From Haloferax larsenii JCM 13917 (GTDB taxonomy: Archaea; Halobacteriota; Halobacteria; Halobacteriales; Haloferacaceae), in the NCBI RefSeq assembly GCF_000336955.1, contig NZ_AOLI01000020.1, forward strand, positions 1-50,303: 50,303 nucleotides of DNA, written 5' to 3'. Positions within the stretch are counted from its first letter, which is position 1. Each line of letters starts with the position of its first letter. This document shows positions 41,900 to 49,978 of this stretch, in pieces. The translations under genes were made by a program, and so were the position numbers. The notes under the pieces were generated by a model. That model worked only from the letters and a program-made list of their open reading frames with translations. It searched no databases and was not told the DNA's origin.

Positions 41900-42922
41900 T
41901 CACGACTTCGAGAGATACCCATCGAGCGTGTCGAGGTTCGCCGTGGCCATTCGCTCGGTCACGGGCACGTACCCAACTCGTGCGGGCACCGTCGACATGG
42001 ACTGTTGAAGGTAGTAGCGAACGAACGCGGCGACCTCGGGGCGCGACAGTTCGTCCGCAGCGACGTAGATGTACAACGGTCGAGAGAGCGCCCCGTAGGT
42101 ATCGCTCTTGGCGTGGTCCGGCGACGGCGACACGCATCCCGACCCTTCGTCGATGGAGACCGCTCGCACCGCGTCCTTGTTCTGGAGGTAGTACGCGAGG
42201 CCGAAGTATCCCATCGAGTACGTGGCGTCGCTGACGTTCCGGGCGATGACGTTGTCCTGTTCTGTCGTCTCGTGGTCGGTCCGCTGGTCGGTGTCGGACC
42301 CGAGGACGGTCTCACCGAAGTAATCGAACGTTCCCGAGGCGGTCGTCGGGCCGTAGAGGTCGAGCGGTCCGTCGGGCCACTCCGGTCGAACGTCACTCCA
42401 CGTCGTTGCACCGCCGACGCCCCAAATGTCGGCAAGTTCGTCCAGTGTGACGCAGTCTACCCAGTCGGCATCGGGGTTGACGACGACCGTGATGGCGTCG
42501 ATGGCGATTTGGAAGCCAATCGGCTCGACGCCTGCGCGCTCGCACGCGGCGACTTCGTCATCGGCGATTGCTCGACTCGCGTCGTTGATCGCGGTTCGGT
42601 CCGAACAGAAGAAGTCCGCAAATCCGCCGCCGGTCCCGGTCGATGTGACCGAGACCGTGACCTCGGAATGCTCCTTCATGAACGCGTTGCCGACGGCGAG
42701 TGTCAGCGGGTAGACGGTGCTGCTCCCAGCAATTCGGATGCGTCCAGAGAGGTTTTCTGGGGTCGCGGTCGCCGTGGACTCGTCTGCGGGCGTGCTTGCT
42801 TCGCCACCGAGACAGCCCGTGAGTGCGGTGAGTCCGAGAGAGCCAAGCGTTCCGAGGGCTGTCCGGCGATTGACGTGCGCTGTGCTTCGTGTCGAGGGGT
42901 CTGTGGGTGTCGAGTCAGTCAT
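41900..42922 (-). CDS. PstS-like phosphate-binding lipoprotein
   Basis: The 340-residue protein has a Tat-like signal (NRRTALGTLGSLGLTALTGC; lipobox Cys at 37) and a Ser/Thr linker. A PstS-type domain follows: RIRIAGSSTVYPLTLAVGNAF (about 60-80), SVTSTGTGGGFADFFCSDRTAINDASRAI (about 92-120), VDCVTLDELADIWG, and YGPTTASGTFDYF. GSST and STGTGGG are the phosphate-pocket motifs of PstS/SphX proteins. No pstC, pstA or pstB lies nearby. It follows a response regulator and a histidine kinase on the same strand at gaps of 25 and 46 nt. It may serve as an external sensor for that kinase instead of a transporter subunit; this is inference. Confidence 0.82.
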   Translation of the reverse strand: MTDSTPTDPSTRSTAHVNRRTALGTLGSLGLTALTGCLGGEASTPADESTATATPENLSGRIRIAGSSTVYPLTLAVGNAFMKEHSEVTVSVTSTGTGGGFADFFCSDRTAINDASRAIADDEVAACERAGVEPIGFQIAIDAITVVVNPDADWVDCVTLDELADIWGVGGATTWSDVRPEWPDGPLDLYGPTTASGTFDYFGETVLGSDTDQRTDHETTEQDNVIARNVSDATYSMGYFGLAYYLQNKDAVRAVSIDEGSGCVSPSPDHAKSDTYGALSRPLYIYVAADELSRPEVAAFVRYYLQQSMSTVPARVGYVPVTERMATANLDTLDGYLSKS

Positions 42923-42968
42923 TTTTGGCGGGCGAAGGTGTCACGTCCGATTGCTGCATGCGATGCGC

Positions 42969-44930
42969 TCATACGATGGAGGCTGCGCTCCCGACGTTCG
43001 ATTCGACGTCGGCCACGTCGGTGAACTCGAAGCGCGCGCCGCCGTCGGTGGCCGTCTCGATGCTGATGGTCCAGCCGTGGGCGTCGGCTACTTGTACGAC
43101 GATTGGGAGGCCGAATCCGGTGCCGCCGTTGGCACGGTTGGTCGTGTAGCCCGGTTCGAGAACCTCGTCTCGGTCCGCAGGGTCGATTCCGGGACCGTCG
43201 TCTTCGACGTAGAAGCCGTGTGTCTCAGAGAGCGCGCCGATTCGGACGCTCACGTCGTGTCCTCCGTGGTCGACCGCGTTCCGAAAGAGGTTCTCGAAGA
43301 CGTGGCCGGCGAGGTTCGGGTCGGCCGCGAATCGAAGCGAGTCGTCGACGGTGAGTGTCGCGTCCTTGGTATCGACGTGCGACCACGCCCGCTGGGCAAC
43401 GTCGTGTAACGTCACCGGAAGCGTGTCCTCGACCCGACTCTGGAGCGCGAGAACCAGCGCGTCGTCGATGATGGCGTCGATTCTGTCGAGCGACTCCAAA
43501 AGCGGGGCGACGTGGTCGCTCGCGACGTCTTTTTCGAGGAGTTCTGCGCGCCCAATCGCGACGTTGAGTGGGTTTCGAAGGTCGTGCGAGAGCACGTGTG
43601 AGACGGTCTTCAGTTGCTCGTTGCGCGCCTCGACTTCGTCCATCATCTCGTTGAACGACCGGCCGACGACCGCCATCGCCTCGCTTTCGTCGTCCGGGTC
43701 GATTCGTTCCGTGAGGTCGCCGTCGGCGCAGGCCTGCATCACCTGGGCGTAGGTCTCGGCGGTTCGTTCGAGATGTCGGCGGCGACGCTCGGAGGCCTCC
43801 TTTTCGGCCCACGCCTCTTCTCTGGCGTCTTCCGCCTCTCGTCGCGCTCGCTCGGCGGCGACTATCTGGTCACGGAGCGACGTGCGCATCACGTCGAACG
43901 CCTCGTAGAGGTCCCCAAACTCGTCTTCGCGGTCGCGCTCGATGGGGACGTCGAGGTTACCATCGCGGAGCGCAGTCGCTTTCGCGGCCAAGGTCTGCAC
44001 CGCGTCGACGGTGTCACGACCGATGGTAGCGGCGATGACGCCCGCACCGATGCCGACGACCAACAGCGTGGCGAGAATCTGCGTGAGGATGTCTGTCCGA
44101 AGCGCGTAGGCCGAGTCAGTCGGGACGCGAGACGTGACGACCCACGCGTGCGCATCGAGGTGCGCATAGCCGACCTCGGTCGAGGTTTCCTGCAGCGACA
44201 CACCCGAGAGGTACCCCGAGGAATCACCGTACTGCGACCCGTCTAGGCTGTCGGAACTCAGTATCCGTGATTCGTCTTCGGCGAGGACGACGGTTCCCTC
44301 GGGGTCGACGACGACGAACCGGCCGTCGGCGTTGTCGTGGAGGTGTGCTCTCGAGAGCGATTCGAGGTTCGCAACGGCGATGACTGCGCGGTTCGGTTCG
44401 GCGGGGATGGCCGTCGCAAAGAGAATGACCGGCGCGGCGTCCGGCGAGGGACGGAACGGGTCGGAGATAACCACGTCACCCTGCGTTCGTTGCGCCAGCG
44501 CGGTGAACTCCTGTCGGCCGTAGTACTTCGTCACCGACTGTGCCGAGGCGATGCTGGCACTCCCGGTGCCCGTGATGACGGTCTCGTTTTTCGTGTCGAT
44601 GTAGTAGGCCGCGTCGATGTCGCTGTCGCGTTCGACCACCGACCAGAGGTAGAGACTGATCTCGCGCTGGTCGCCCGACTGGAAGGCCGCAGACTCCGAG
44701 AGCGAACGCATCTGCACCTCCATTCGAGTGAGCCACTCATCGAGGTTCTGCGCTTGAATCTCGGCGTCCGCAACCATCTCTGTCCGCGTTTCGTCGCCGA
44801 TGACGTCGTTCGCGTGGACGTACGAGTACCCGCCGACGAGCGCAATCGCGAACGCCACGACGCCGAGGACGAGGACGAATTTGACAGCGTACCGCTGTCT
44901 CACGAACCGGGGAAGGAGACGCGATTTCAT
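42969..44930 (-). CDS. Cache-HAMP sensor histidine kinase
   Basis: The 653-residue protein starts MKSRLLPRFVRQRYAVKF at 44930 (a GTG one codon upstream is unlikely). It has a membrane helix (about 18-40), an extracellular dCache-like domain of about 230 residues, and a second helix (about 281-305). A HAMP domain, coiled coil and a second HAMP-like segment (QACADGDLTERIDPDDESEAM) follow. The HisKA H-box VSHVLSHDLRNPLNVAIG has the phospho-His near 446, and the HATPase has NLFRNAVDHG, DDGPGIDP and GTGFGLPIV. It should sense an external ligand. It sits 25 nt after the HalX response regulator gene and 46 nt before the PstS-like gene. Phosphate is a candidate signal only because of that neighbour. 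Confidence 0.9.
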   Translation of the reverse strand: MKSRLLPRFVRQRYAVKFVLVLGVVAFAIALVGGYSYVHANDVIGDETRTEMVADAEIQAQNLDEWLTRMEVQMRSLSESAAFQSGDQREISLYLWSVVERDSDIDAAYYIDTKNETVITGTGSASIASAQSVTKYYGRQEFTALAQRTQGDVVISDPFRPSPDAAPVILFATAIPAEPNRAVIAVANLESLSRAHLHDNADGRFVVVDPEGTVVLAEDESRILSSDSLDGSQYGDSSGYLSGVSLQETSTEVGYAHLDAHAWVVTSRVPTDSAYALRTDILTQILATLLVVGIGAGVIAATIGRDTVDAVQTLAAKATALRDGNLDVPIERDREDEFGDLYEAFDVMRTSLRDQIVAAERARREAEDAREEAWAEKEASERRRRHLERTAETYAQVMQACADGDLTERIDPDDESEAMAVVGRSFNEMMDEVEARNEQLKTVSHVLSHDLRNPLNVAIGRAELLEKDVASDHVAPLLESLDRIDAIIDDALVLALQSRVEDTLPVTLHDVAQRAWSHVDTKDATLTVDDSLRFAADPNLAGHVFENLFRNAVDHGGHDVSVRIGALSETHGFYVEDDGPGIDPADRDEVLEPGYTTNRANGGTGFGLPIVVQVADAHGWTISIETATDGGARFEFTDVADVESNVGSAASIV

Positions 44931-44955
44931 CACTAGACGGTTCCACGCGTCGTCA

Positions 44956-45522
44956 TCAGTGGCGCAGTACTACCTCGCCGAGTTCCTCGGTGAGAAGGTC
45001 GTCGCGGGCGGCGTCAGCACGCCGGCTGGCGGCACGGTACTCGGCTTTCAGTTCGGCGAATTCGTCCGACATCGAGAGTGAACTGCCGTCACAGGCCGCT
45101 TCGAGGACGGCTTTCTTCCGGGCCAACGCGAAGAACTCGCGGACGTGCTCGTCGTACGACCGCCGGGTGAGTAGGTCTCGAACGGTCGAGGTGAGGTCCT
45201 CACGCCCGACCGGTTTCACGAGATAATCGTCGAACGGCATCTCGACGATGTCAACGTCGGGTTCGACGCCAGTGACCATCACGACCGGGCAGTCGTATCC
45301 ACGAGCACGGAGTTCCTCCAGGACAGCCTCTCCGCTTCGGCCGGGCATCTCTCGGTCGAGCATGACGACGTCGACATCGTGTGCTTCGACGACCTGAAGC
45401 GCGTCGTCGCCACCCGCGGCGGTGTGCACGCTGTACTCGTCTCGTAACCACGCCTCGTAGAGTGCTGTCAAGGAAGGCTCGTCGTCGACGGTGAGTACCG
45501 TTGGGAGTTCATCGCCAGTCAT
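44956..45522 (-). CDS. HalX-type response regulator
   Basis: The 188-residue protein has a receiver domain (about 8-118) with acidic pocket DD at 13-14, phospho-Asp at 56 (VVMLDREMPG), Thr/Ser switch VMVTGVE near 82-86 and Lys103 (LVKPVGRED). A HalX domain (about 120-185, YDEHVREFFALARKKAVLEAACDG then a coiled helix) ends it. HalX is a haloarchaeal output module of unresolved function, possibly protein or DNA contact. It is the first gene of an apparent operon with the Cache-HAMP kinase (25-nt gap) and the PstS-like gene. A dyad lies directly upstream of the start. The phospho-partner is therefore very likely the adjacent kinase. Confidence 0.92.
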   Translation of the reverse strand: MTGDELPTVLTVDDEPSLTALYEAWLRDEYSVHTAAGGDDALQVVEAHDVDVVMLDREMPGRSGEAVLEELRARGYDCPVVMVTGVEPDVDIVEMPFDDYLVKPVGREDLTSTVRDLLTRRSYDEHVREFFALARKKAVLEAACDGSSLSMSDEFAELKAEYRAASRRADAARDDLLTEELGEVVLRH

Positions 45523-45531
45523 GAGGGTTCG

Positions 45532-45553
45532 TGGCGTCAGCCCACAGACGCCA
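45532..45553 (-). promoter_or_regulatory. 7-8-7 dyad immediately upstream of HalX regulator
   Basis: TGGCGTC and GACGCCA are perfect inverted arms with an 8-base spacer, ending 10 bases before the regulator's ATG at 45522. This is an operator-like position and could mediate autoregulation by the operon's own HalX regulator. Confidence 0.45.
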
Positions 45554-45625
45554 ACTTGTTTTCAAGCAGACCAGATAGTTACTAAGTGGTTGCTATGAGA
45601 ACTCAATAGGCCTCATGTGCACTGG

Positions 45626-45705
45626 CGAGACGGTTCTCACCCGGTCGGGACGGTACTCACTCGGCCGAGACGATGCTGGCCCGGACGAGACGATACCGAC
45701 GCAGT
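45626..45705. repeat. Four degenerate 20-nt tandem units
   Basis: Units start at 45626, 45646, 45666 and 45686, each beginning CGAGACG or CGGGACG. A 20-nt period is close to two helical turns, so identical faces would align for a DNA-binding protein. Units diverge most in their second half. The array lies between the divergent promoters of the regulator and mptE. Confidence 0.75.
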
Positions 45706-45910
45706 GTGTCACACGCGGCCGCAATCGTCCAATCGTCAGACCCTCGTCCGACGCTGACCGTTCGACTAAGAGAAAACTTATACCATCCGACTCTAAAACG
45801 GTCCTGTGGACGCCGGAAGGGCACGCGGGTAGGGGTACACGAGTGCCATTCCGGCCCATACAGTTACACTCCTGAGCCACAGCTATGATGTACGCAATCG
45901 AGCGACAGCG

Positions 45911-46588
45911 ATGAAATTCACCACGTGGAACCCGGTCTATCAGTCGATTTTGGACGACCTCGGATACGACCGCGAGGGAGACGAGCGCGCCCGCGACGTT
46001 CTCGCATCGCTCGCGACCCCGTTCGACCGCGACCGACTGGACTGGACCGGCCAAACCGTCGCTATCTGCGGTGCAGCCCCGAGACTCGACGACGACCTCG
46101 ACCGCCTCGAGGGTGCTGACGCCGTCGTCGCCGCCTCGACTGCCGCCGACGTGGTGCGCGAGGCAGGCTTCGACCTCGATTTGATGGTGACGGACGTAGA
46201 CAAAAATCCCGAGACTGCGGTCGAATTGACTGAATCCGGGACGCCCGTGGCTGTCGCTGCCCACGGCGATAACATCCCGGCCCTCCGCGAGTGGGTGCCG
46301 AAGTTCGACGTTGACCACGTCCTCCCGACGACGCAGGCCGAGCCAGTCGGTCCCGTCGTCAACTGGGGTGGGTTCACCGACGGCGACCGGGCGGCGTTCA
46401 TCGCCGACGAACTCGGAGCCGACGAACTGCGGTTTGCTGGCTGGGACTTCGACGACCCGACTGTCGACCCGGAGAAAGCGCGGAAGTTAGCGTGGGCCGA
46501 GCGACTGTTACGGTGGCTCGAACGGCGACGCGGCGACTCGTTTTCGATACTCGACGGGCGGCGAGAGAGCATCGACCCGCTGCCGTAG
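45911..46588 (+). CDS. mptE: 6-hydroxymethylpterin diphosphokinase MptE-like (DUF115)
   Basis: The 225-residue protein begins MKFTTWNPVYQSILDDLGY and has the DUF115/MptE segments: a VAICGAAPRLDDDLDRL loop near 49-65, ADAVVAASTAADVVREAG, then LDLMVTDVDKNPETAVE near 94-110. VAAHGDNIPALREWVPKF and an ending WGGFTDGDRAAFIADELGADELRFAGWDFD follow, with Asp and Gly-rich nucleotide loops. MptE is the archaeal enzyme that pyrophosphorylates 6-hydroxymethyl-7,8-dihydropterin in pterin/folate-type synthesis. Start ATG 45911 matches the family. The 27-nt repeats start three bases after its stop, belonging to the convergent gene. Confidence 0.82.
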   Translation: MKFTTWNPVYQSILDDLGYDREGDERARDVLASLATPFDRDRLDWTGQTVAICGAAPRLDDDLDRLEGADAVVAASTAADVVREAGFDLDLMVTDVDKNPETAVELTESGTPVAVAAHGDNIPALREWVPKFDVDHVLPTTQAEPVGPVVNWGGFTDGDRAAFIADELGADELRFAGWDFDDPTVDPEKARKLAWAERLLRWLERRRGDSFSILDGRRESIDPLP

Positions 46589-46590
46589 GA

Positions 46591-46698
46591 ACTCAGCTTG
46601 GTTGGTTCTGCATAGAGACTCAGCTTGGTTGGTTCTGTGTTGGGGTTCAGCTCGACGGGTTCTGTGCCGGGCCTCTGCTCGGTTCGGTCTCCGAGACC
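46591..46698 (-). repeat. Four 27-nt tandem units across the end of a zinc-ribbon protein gene
   Basis: Units start at 46591, 46618, 46645 and 46672. Units 1 and 2 share their first 21 positions; units 2 and 3 match at 19 of 27. On the minus strand TGA occupies the same place in units 3 (46647-46649, the real stop), 2 (46620-46622) and 1 (46593-46595), all in frame; in unit 4 the codon is AGA and is translated. The array spans the convergent gap to mptE. Confidence 0.93.
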
Positions 46699-47456
46699 CC
46701 GCTATCCGACCCTGACATCTCGGCGTCGAACAGTTCGGCGTCACATCCTCGGCAAGTCGCCGTGACGCGGTACGTGGTGTCGTTCGTCCGGACCTTCTCG
46801 ACGAACACGTCTCCGTCACACGTGGGACACTGCTGTAAACTCAGCCTGAGCGCCCCGAGGACGCGGTTTCGGTCCGGCGTGGAGAGCCGCCACCACGCGG
46901 GGTACTGTCGGCGGAACGTCGTGACGGCCGTCAGGTCGGCGACGAACGCGGCACGAGAGGTCCAGCGGCCGATTTCACCGTCGTCGAGGCGAGCGACTAA
47001 TCCGCGTTCGTCCCAGACGAGTTGGACACGCGAGTTGGAGACGCCGAGCAAGTCAGCCAGCGCGCCTTCGTCGTGTTCACGGTCGTCCATCTCGACCATG
47101 TTCGTTCGCCACTTCGACCGGAACTGCTCCGATAGCGACGGCGTCTTCGAGGACTCTGCGGAGAACACGTTGGCAGCGCGAAGCGACGCGGTGAGGTCGA
47201 CGCGACCATCGAGTGCGAGTGGTGTGGTCGATTCGGGCGCCGGAAGCCCCGGTGGGGCTGATTTGCGCCTATCTTGGTATGCAAACCCAAAGACGACGGC
47301 GGGTGGGAGAATGCCGAGGAACACTCCGAGCGGCTCCCAGACGAGCCACCCGAGAATCCCACAGAGGAGCGCGAGGACTACGAGTGGAACGAACTCGGCC
47401 GCCCGGAGCGGGGGCTGGAGAACGTCCAGTTCCACAGAAGGCTGACGCCCGGACAT
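46647..47456 (-). CDS. Membrane protein with C-terminal zinc ribbon, unknown function
   Basis: The 269-residue protein has an N-terminal hydrophobic pair (about 22-40 and 43-60), a linker (about 62-95) with Pro/Ser, and a soluble mixed domain (about 100-200) with WWRLSTPDRNRVLGALRL. A zinc ribbon has C210, C213, C235 and C238 (CPTCDGDV, CRGCDAEL), and an acidic/Ser tail ends TEPSRGPAQNPSS. I do not recognise the family. The last residues are encoded by unit 4 of the 27-nt repeats and share period with three units carrying in-frame stops. Convergent with mptE. Confidence 0.65.
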   Translation of the reverse strand: MSGRQPSVELDVLQPPLRAAEFVPLVVLALLCGILGWLVWEPLGVFLGILPPAVVFGFAYQDRRKSAPPGLPAPESTTPLALDGRVDLTASLRAANVFSAESSKTPSLSEQFRSKWRTNMVEMDDREHDEGALADLLGVSNSRVQLVWDERGLVARLDDGEIGRWTSRAAFVADLTAVTTFRRQYPAWWRLSTPDRNRVLGALRLSLQQCPTCDGDVFVEKVRTNDTTYRVTATCRGCDAELFDAEMSGSDSGVSETEPSRGPAQNPSS

Positions 47457-47736
47457 GTCAGCTACGAGGCTCTGTAGCCGTATAGGTATAGACCGCGTAC
47501 ACCAGATATCCAGAATATAAACGTGTGGTACACCCTGAAATCGGTGGATAACGTACTATTAGGAACGAATGTCAGATTACGTAGGTATTCTGGGATTATA
47601 CCATCTGGATACCGAATCACTACCTCGGCAGATGCACACTGTCGCACGCCGAGTAGGCCACCGTTTTTCTCGTTTGGAACTGCATACCACCACGACCGCC
47701 GACACATTCAGGTGCAGTCCGTCCTGAGGCGCGGAT
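47457..47736. other. AT-rich spacer between divergent genes (280 bases)
   Basis: The spacer separates the zinc-ribbon membrane protein gene (minus) from the photolyase gene (plus). It is clearly more AT-rich than the surroundings, with CAGATATCCAG and ATTATACC elements. I see no convincing gene; an 81-codon minus-strand frame here has poor codon bias and no motif. Confidence 0.5.
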
Positions 47737-49173
47737 ATGCAACTGCACTGGCACCGGCGGGACCTGCGAACTGCCGACAATCGCGGGCTCGCTACAGCCG
47801 CCGCGGAGGACGTCGTCGCTCCGCTGTTCGTGTTCGACGACGCAGTTCTCGAACACGCGGGGTCGCCTCGGGTCCGATACATGCTCGACGCCCTCGCCGA
47901 ACTCCGGGCGTCGTATCGTAGTCGAGGAAGTGACCTCCTCGTCGCTCGTGGCGACCCCCGGTCTCTCGTCCCCGCCGTTGCCGACGCGCTCGATTCCGAC
48001 CGAGTCGTCTGGAACGTCGATTACTCGGGACTCGCCAAAGAGCGGGACTCCGACGTGCGACTCGCACTCGACGAGGCGGGAACCGACCGCGAAACGGTTC
48101 ACGACGCCATTATCTTCCCGCCGGGCAGTATCACGACGAACGCAGGCGACCCCTACTCGGTGTACACCTACTTCTGGAAGAAGTGGCGCGACCGCGACAA
48201 ACCAGACCCGTTTCCTGACCCCGACGCGACCGACCTCGCCGACGCGGAGACCCTCGAATCGGCCGTCTCGTCGGTCGAGAACGTCACGGTCGGGTCGCTG
48301 CCGACGCTCTCCGACCTCGGGTTCGACGCCCCGGACGCCGACGTGATTTCCGCGGGAACCGAGGCGGCACGAGCCAGACTGGCTGACTTCTGTGAAGACG
48401 ACATCTACCGCTACGCTGATGACCGGGACTTTCCCGCACGCGGCGGGACGTCGCGCCTCTCGACGGACCTCAAGTTCGGGACGATTGGCGTCCGCGAGGT
48501 GCTCGCGAAGACAGCGGCCGCCCGAGAAGGCGTCGGTGGCGACCGCGACGAGTCGGTCGAGGAGTTCCAATCGCAACTCGCGTGGCGCGAGTTCTACACC
48601 CACGTCCTGTGGTTCAACCCGAGCGTCGTCTCCGAGAACTACAAAGAATACGAACACGATATCCAGTGGCGCGACGACCCCGAGGAGCTGACGGCGTGGA
48701 AATCTGGACACACCGGCTATCCCATCGTCGACGCCGGGATGCGTCAGCTTCGGGAAGAGGCGTACATGCACAACCGTGTTCGGATGATTGTCGCGTCGTT
48801 CCTGACGAAGGACCTGCTGTGCGACTGGCGACACGGCTACGCGCACTTCCGGGAGTATCTCTCGGACCACGACACCGCGAACGACAACGGCGGATGGCAG
48901 TGGGCCGCCTCGACGGGCACCGACGCCCAGCCGTACTTCCGCATCTTCAACCCGATGACGCAGGGCGAGCGCTACGACCCTGACGCCGAGTACATCAAGC
49001 AGTACGTCCCCGAACTGCGCGAGGCGAGCGCGAACGCCATCCACGAGTGGCACGAGTTGAGCGAGACGGAACGAAACCGAGTCGCGCCCGACTACCCTGC
49101 CCCAATCGTCGACCACGCCGAGCGACGGGAGATGGCGCTGTCGATGTTCGAGACGGCACGCGGCGACGACTGA
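47737..49173 (+). CDS. phrB: Class I CPD photolyase
   Basis: The 478-residue protein starts MQLHWHRRDLRTADNRGLATA, the photolyase alpha/beta domain. It continues with the FAD-binding helical domain: LAWREFYTHVLWFNP, WKSGHTGYPIVDAGMRQL, MHNRVRMIVASFLTKDLLCDWRHG, and SDHDTANDNGGWQWAASTGTDAQPYFRIFNP. These include the N-D-x-x-x-W signature of the Trp-relay and lesion pocket. It uses near-UV/blue light and FADH- to split cyclobutane pyrimidine dimers, important for a sun-exposed halophile. Length and motif order match class I photolyases. The start ATG at 47737 follows an AT-rich promoter. The PfpI gene follows 55 nt later. Confidence 0.95.
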   Translation: MQLHWHRRDLRTADNRGLATAAAEDVVAPLFVFDDAVLEHAGSPRVRYMLDALAELRASYRSRGSDLLVARGDPRSLVPAVADALDSDRVVWNVDYSGLAKERDSDVRLALDEAGTDRETVHDAIIFPPGSITTNAGDPYSVYTYFWKKWRDRDKPDPFPDPDATDLADAETLESAVSSVENVTVGSLPTLSDLGFDAPDADVISAGTEAARARLADFCEDDIYRYADDRDFPARGGTSRLSTDLKFGTIGVREVLAKTAAAREGVGGDRDESVEEFQSQLAWREFYTHVLWFNPSVVSENYKEYEHDIQWRDDPEELTAWKSGHTGYPIVDAGMRQLREEAYMHNRVRMIVASFLTKDLLCDWRHGYAHFREYLSDHDTANDNGGWQWAASTGTDAQPYFRIFNPMTQGERYDPDAEYIKQYVPELREASANAIHEWHELSETERNRVAPDYPAPIVDHAERREMALSMFETARGDD

Positions 49174-49228
49174 GTGGACCATCGCCGCAGCACGAACGGC
49201 TAACTCGGTTCGACCCGATTGTCGAGAT

Positions 49229-49834
49229 ATGCACGTCTCGATTCTCCTCTACGACGGCTTCGACGAACTCGACGCCGTCGCCCCGTTCGAAGTGTTCCAG
49301 AACGCCGGTGCATTCGGTGCGGACTGCACGGCGAGACTCGTCGCGCTCGACGACCGCGACACAGTCACCGCGAGTCACGGGATGCGCGTCGGAATCGACG
49401 GTATTCTCGACCCCGACGCAGACGACCCTGACCTTCTCGTCGTCCCCGGCGGCGGGTGGAACTCCCGCGCCGAAGAGAGCGCGTGGGCCGAAGCCGAGAA
49501 AGGCGACATTCCCGATGCGATTGCGACCCTTCACGAGTCGGGGACGACCGTCGCGGGCGTCTGTACCGGTGGGATGCTGCTCTCTCGCGCTGGAATCCTC
49601 GACGGGCGACCAGCGGTGACACACGGCGACGCGCTGGACGACCTCCGAGCCACCGATGCCGACGTGGTCTCGGCCCGCGTCGTCGACGACGGCGACGTGC
49701 TCACTGCTGGCGGCGTCACCTCCGGTCTCGACTTGTCGCTTCACGTGGTCGAACGCGAGTTCGGTGCCGACATCGCCAATCGGGTCGCACGGGAAATCGA
49801 ATACGAGCGACGAACGACTCCGTTCGAAGGCTGA
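49229..49834 (+). CDS. DJ-1/PfpI family protein
   Basis: The 201-residue protein starts MHVSILLYDGFDELDAVAPFEVF and has the nucleophile elbow VAGVCTGGMLLS with Cys112 (about 108-119). PDLLVVPGGGW and LTAGGVTSGLDLSLHVVEREFG, another DJ-1 superfamily hallmark, follow. It belongs to the glutamine amidotransferase-like class I branch near AraC-type or isonitrile hydratase/PfpI-like proteins. No DNA-binding domain is fused. Substrate is unknown: stress chaperone, deglycase or hydrolase are options. It follows the photolyase gene by 55 nt on the same strand and may share its light or stress induction. Confidence 0.82.
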   Translation: MHVSILLYDGFDELDAVAPFEVFQNAGAFGADCTARLVALDDRDTVTASHGMRVGIDGILDPDADDPDLLVVPGGGWNSRAEESAWAEAEKGDIPDAIATLHESGTTVAGVCTGGMLLSRAGILDGRPAVTHGDALDDLRATDADVVSARVVDDGDVLTAGGVTSGLDLSLHVVEREFGADIANRVAREIEYERRTTPFEG

Positions 49835-49864
49835 CAAGAACAGGTAGTCGACCCCAAAATCGGG

Positions 49865-49881
49865 CGAGAAAATACTTCTCG
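49865..49881 (+). terminator. 6-5-6 hairpin after DJ-1 gene
   Basis: CGAGAA AATAC TTCTCG is a perfect 6-bp stem, 30 bases after the DJ-1 gene's stop. It may terminate that transcript or regulate the downstream sod gene. Confidence 0.4.
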
Positions 49882-49978
49882 AAAGTCGGAAAATCACCAG
49901 ACTGCGACCGTGTATTCGTGCCTTATGGTAGCACACCACTCCTCAAGATTTAACATGTTTCCGTCCCACCCAAAGTAC

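Larger units (their letters stand above)
45523..45910. other. Long divergent spacer (388 bases) with repeats
   Basis: The spacer between the divergent HalX regulator and mptE holds no open frame I can support. It contains a 22-base dyad beside the regulator, a small CTTG-TTTT-CAAG hairpin (45555-45566), four 20-nt degenerate tandem units (45626-45705), and a stretch (about 45710-45900) without recognisable elements. Its composition is less AT-rich than other promoters in the window. Confidence 0.6.

Noticed and set aside
45593-46318. A 241-codon minus-strand frame over mptE and the spacer
   Set aside because: It is opposite to the mptE coding frame and extends through the 20-nt repeats, giving repetitive residues. 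MptE motifs are intact on the plus strand.
47462-47707. An 81-codon minus-strand frame in the AT-rich spacer before the photolyase gene
   Set aside because: Codon use does not match the window, there is no recognisable motif, and it overlaps the likely photolyase promoter. A decayed gene cannot be ruled out.
47620-49182. A 520-residue minus-strand frame opposite the photolyase gene
   Set aside because: Shadow of the photolyase coding sequence with repetitive Val/Arg content; the forward frame contains the complete photolyase signature.
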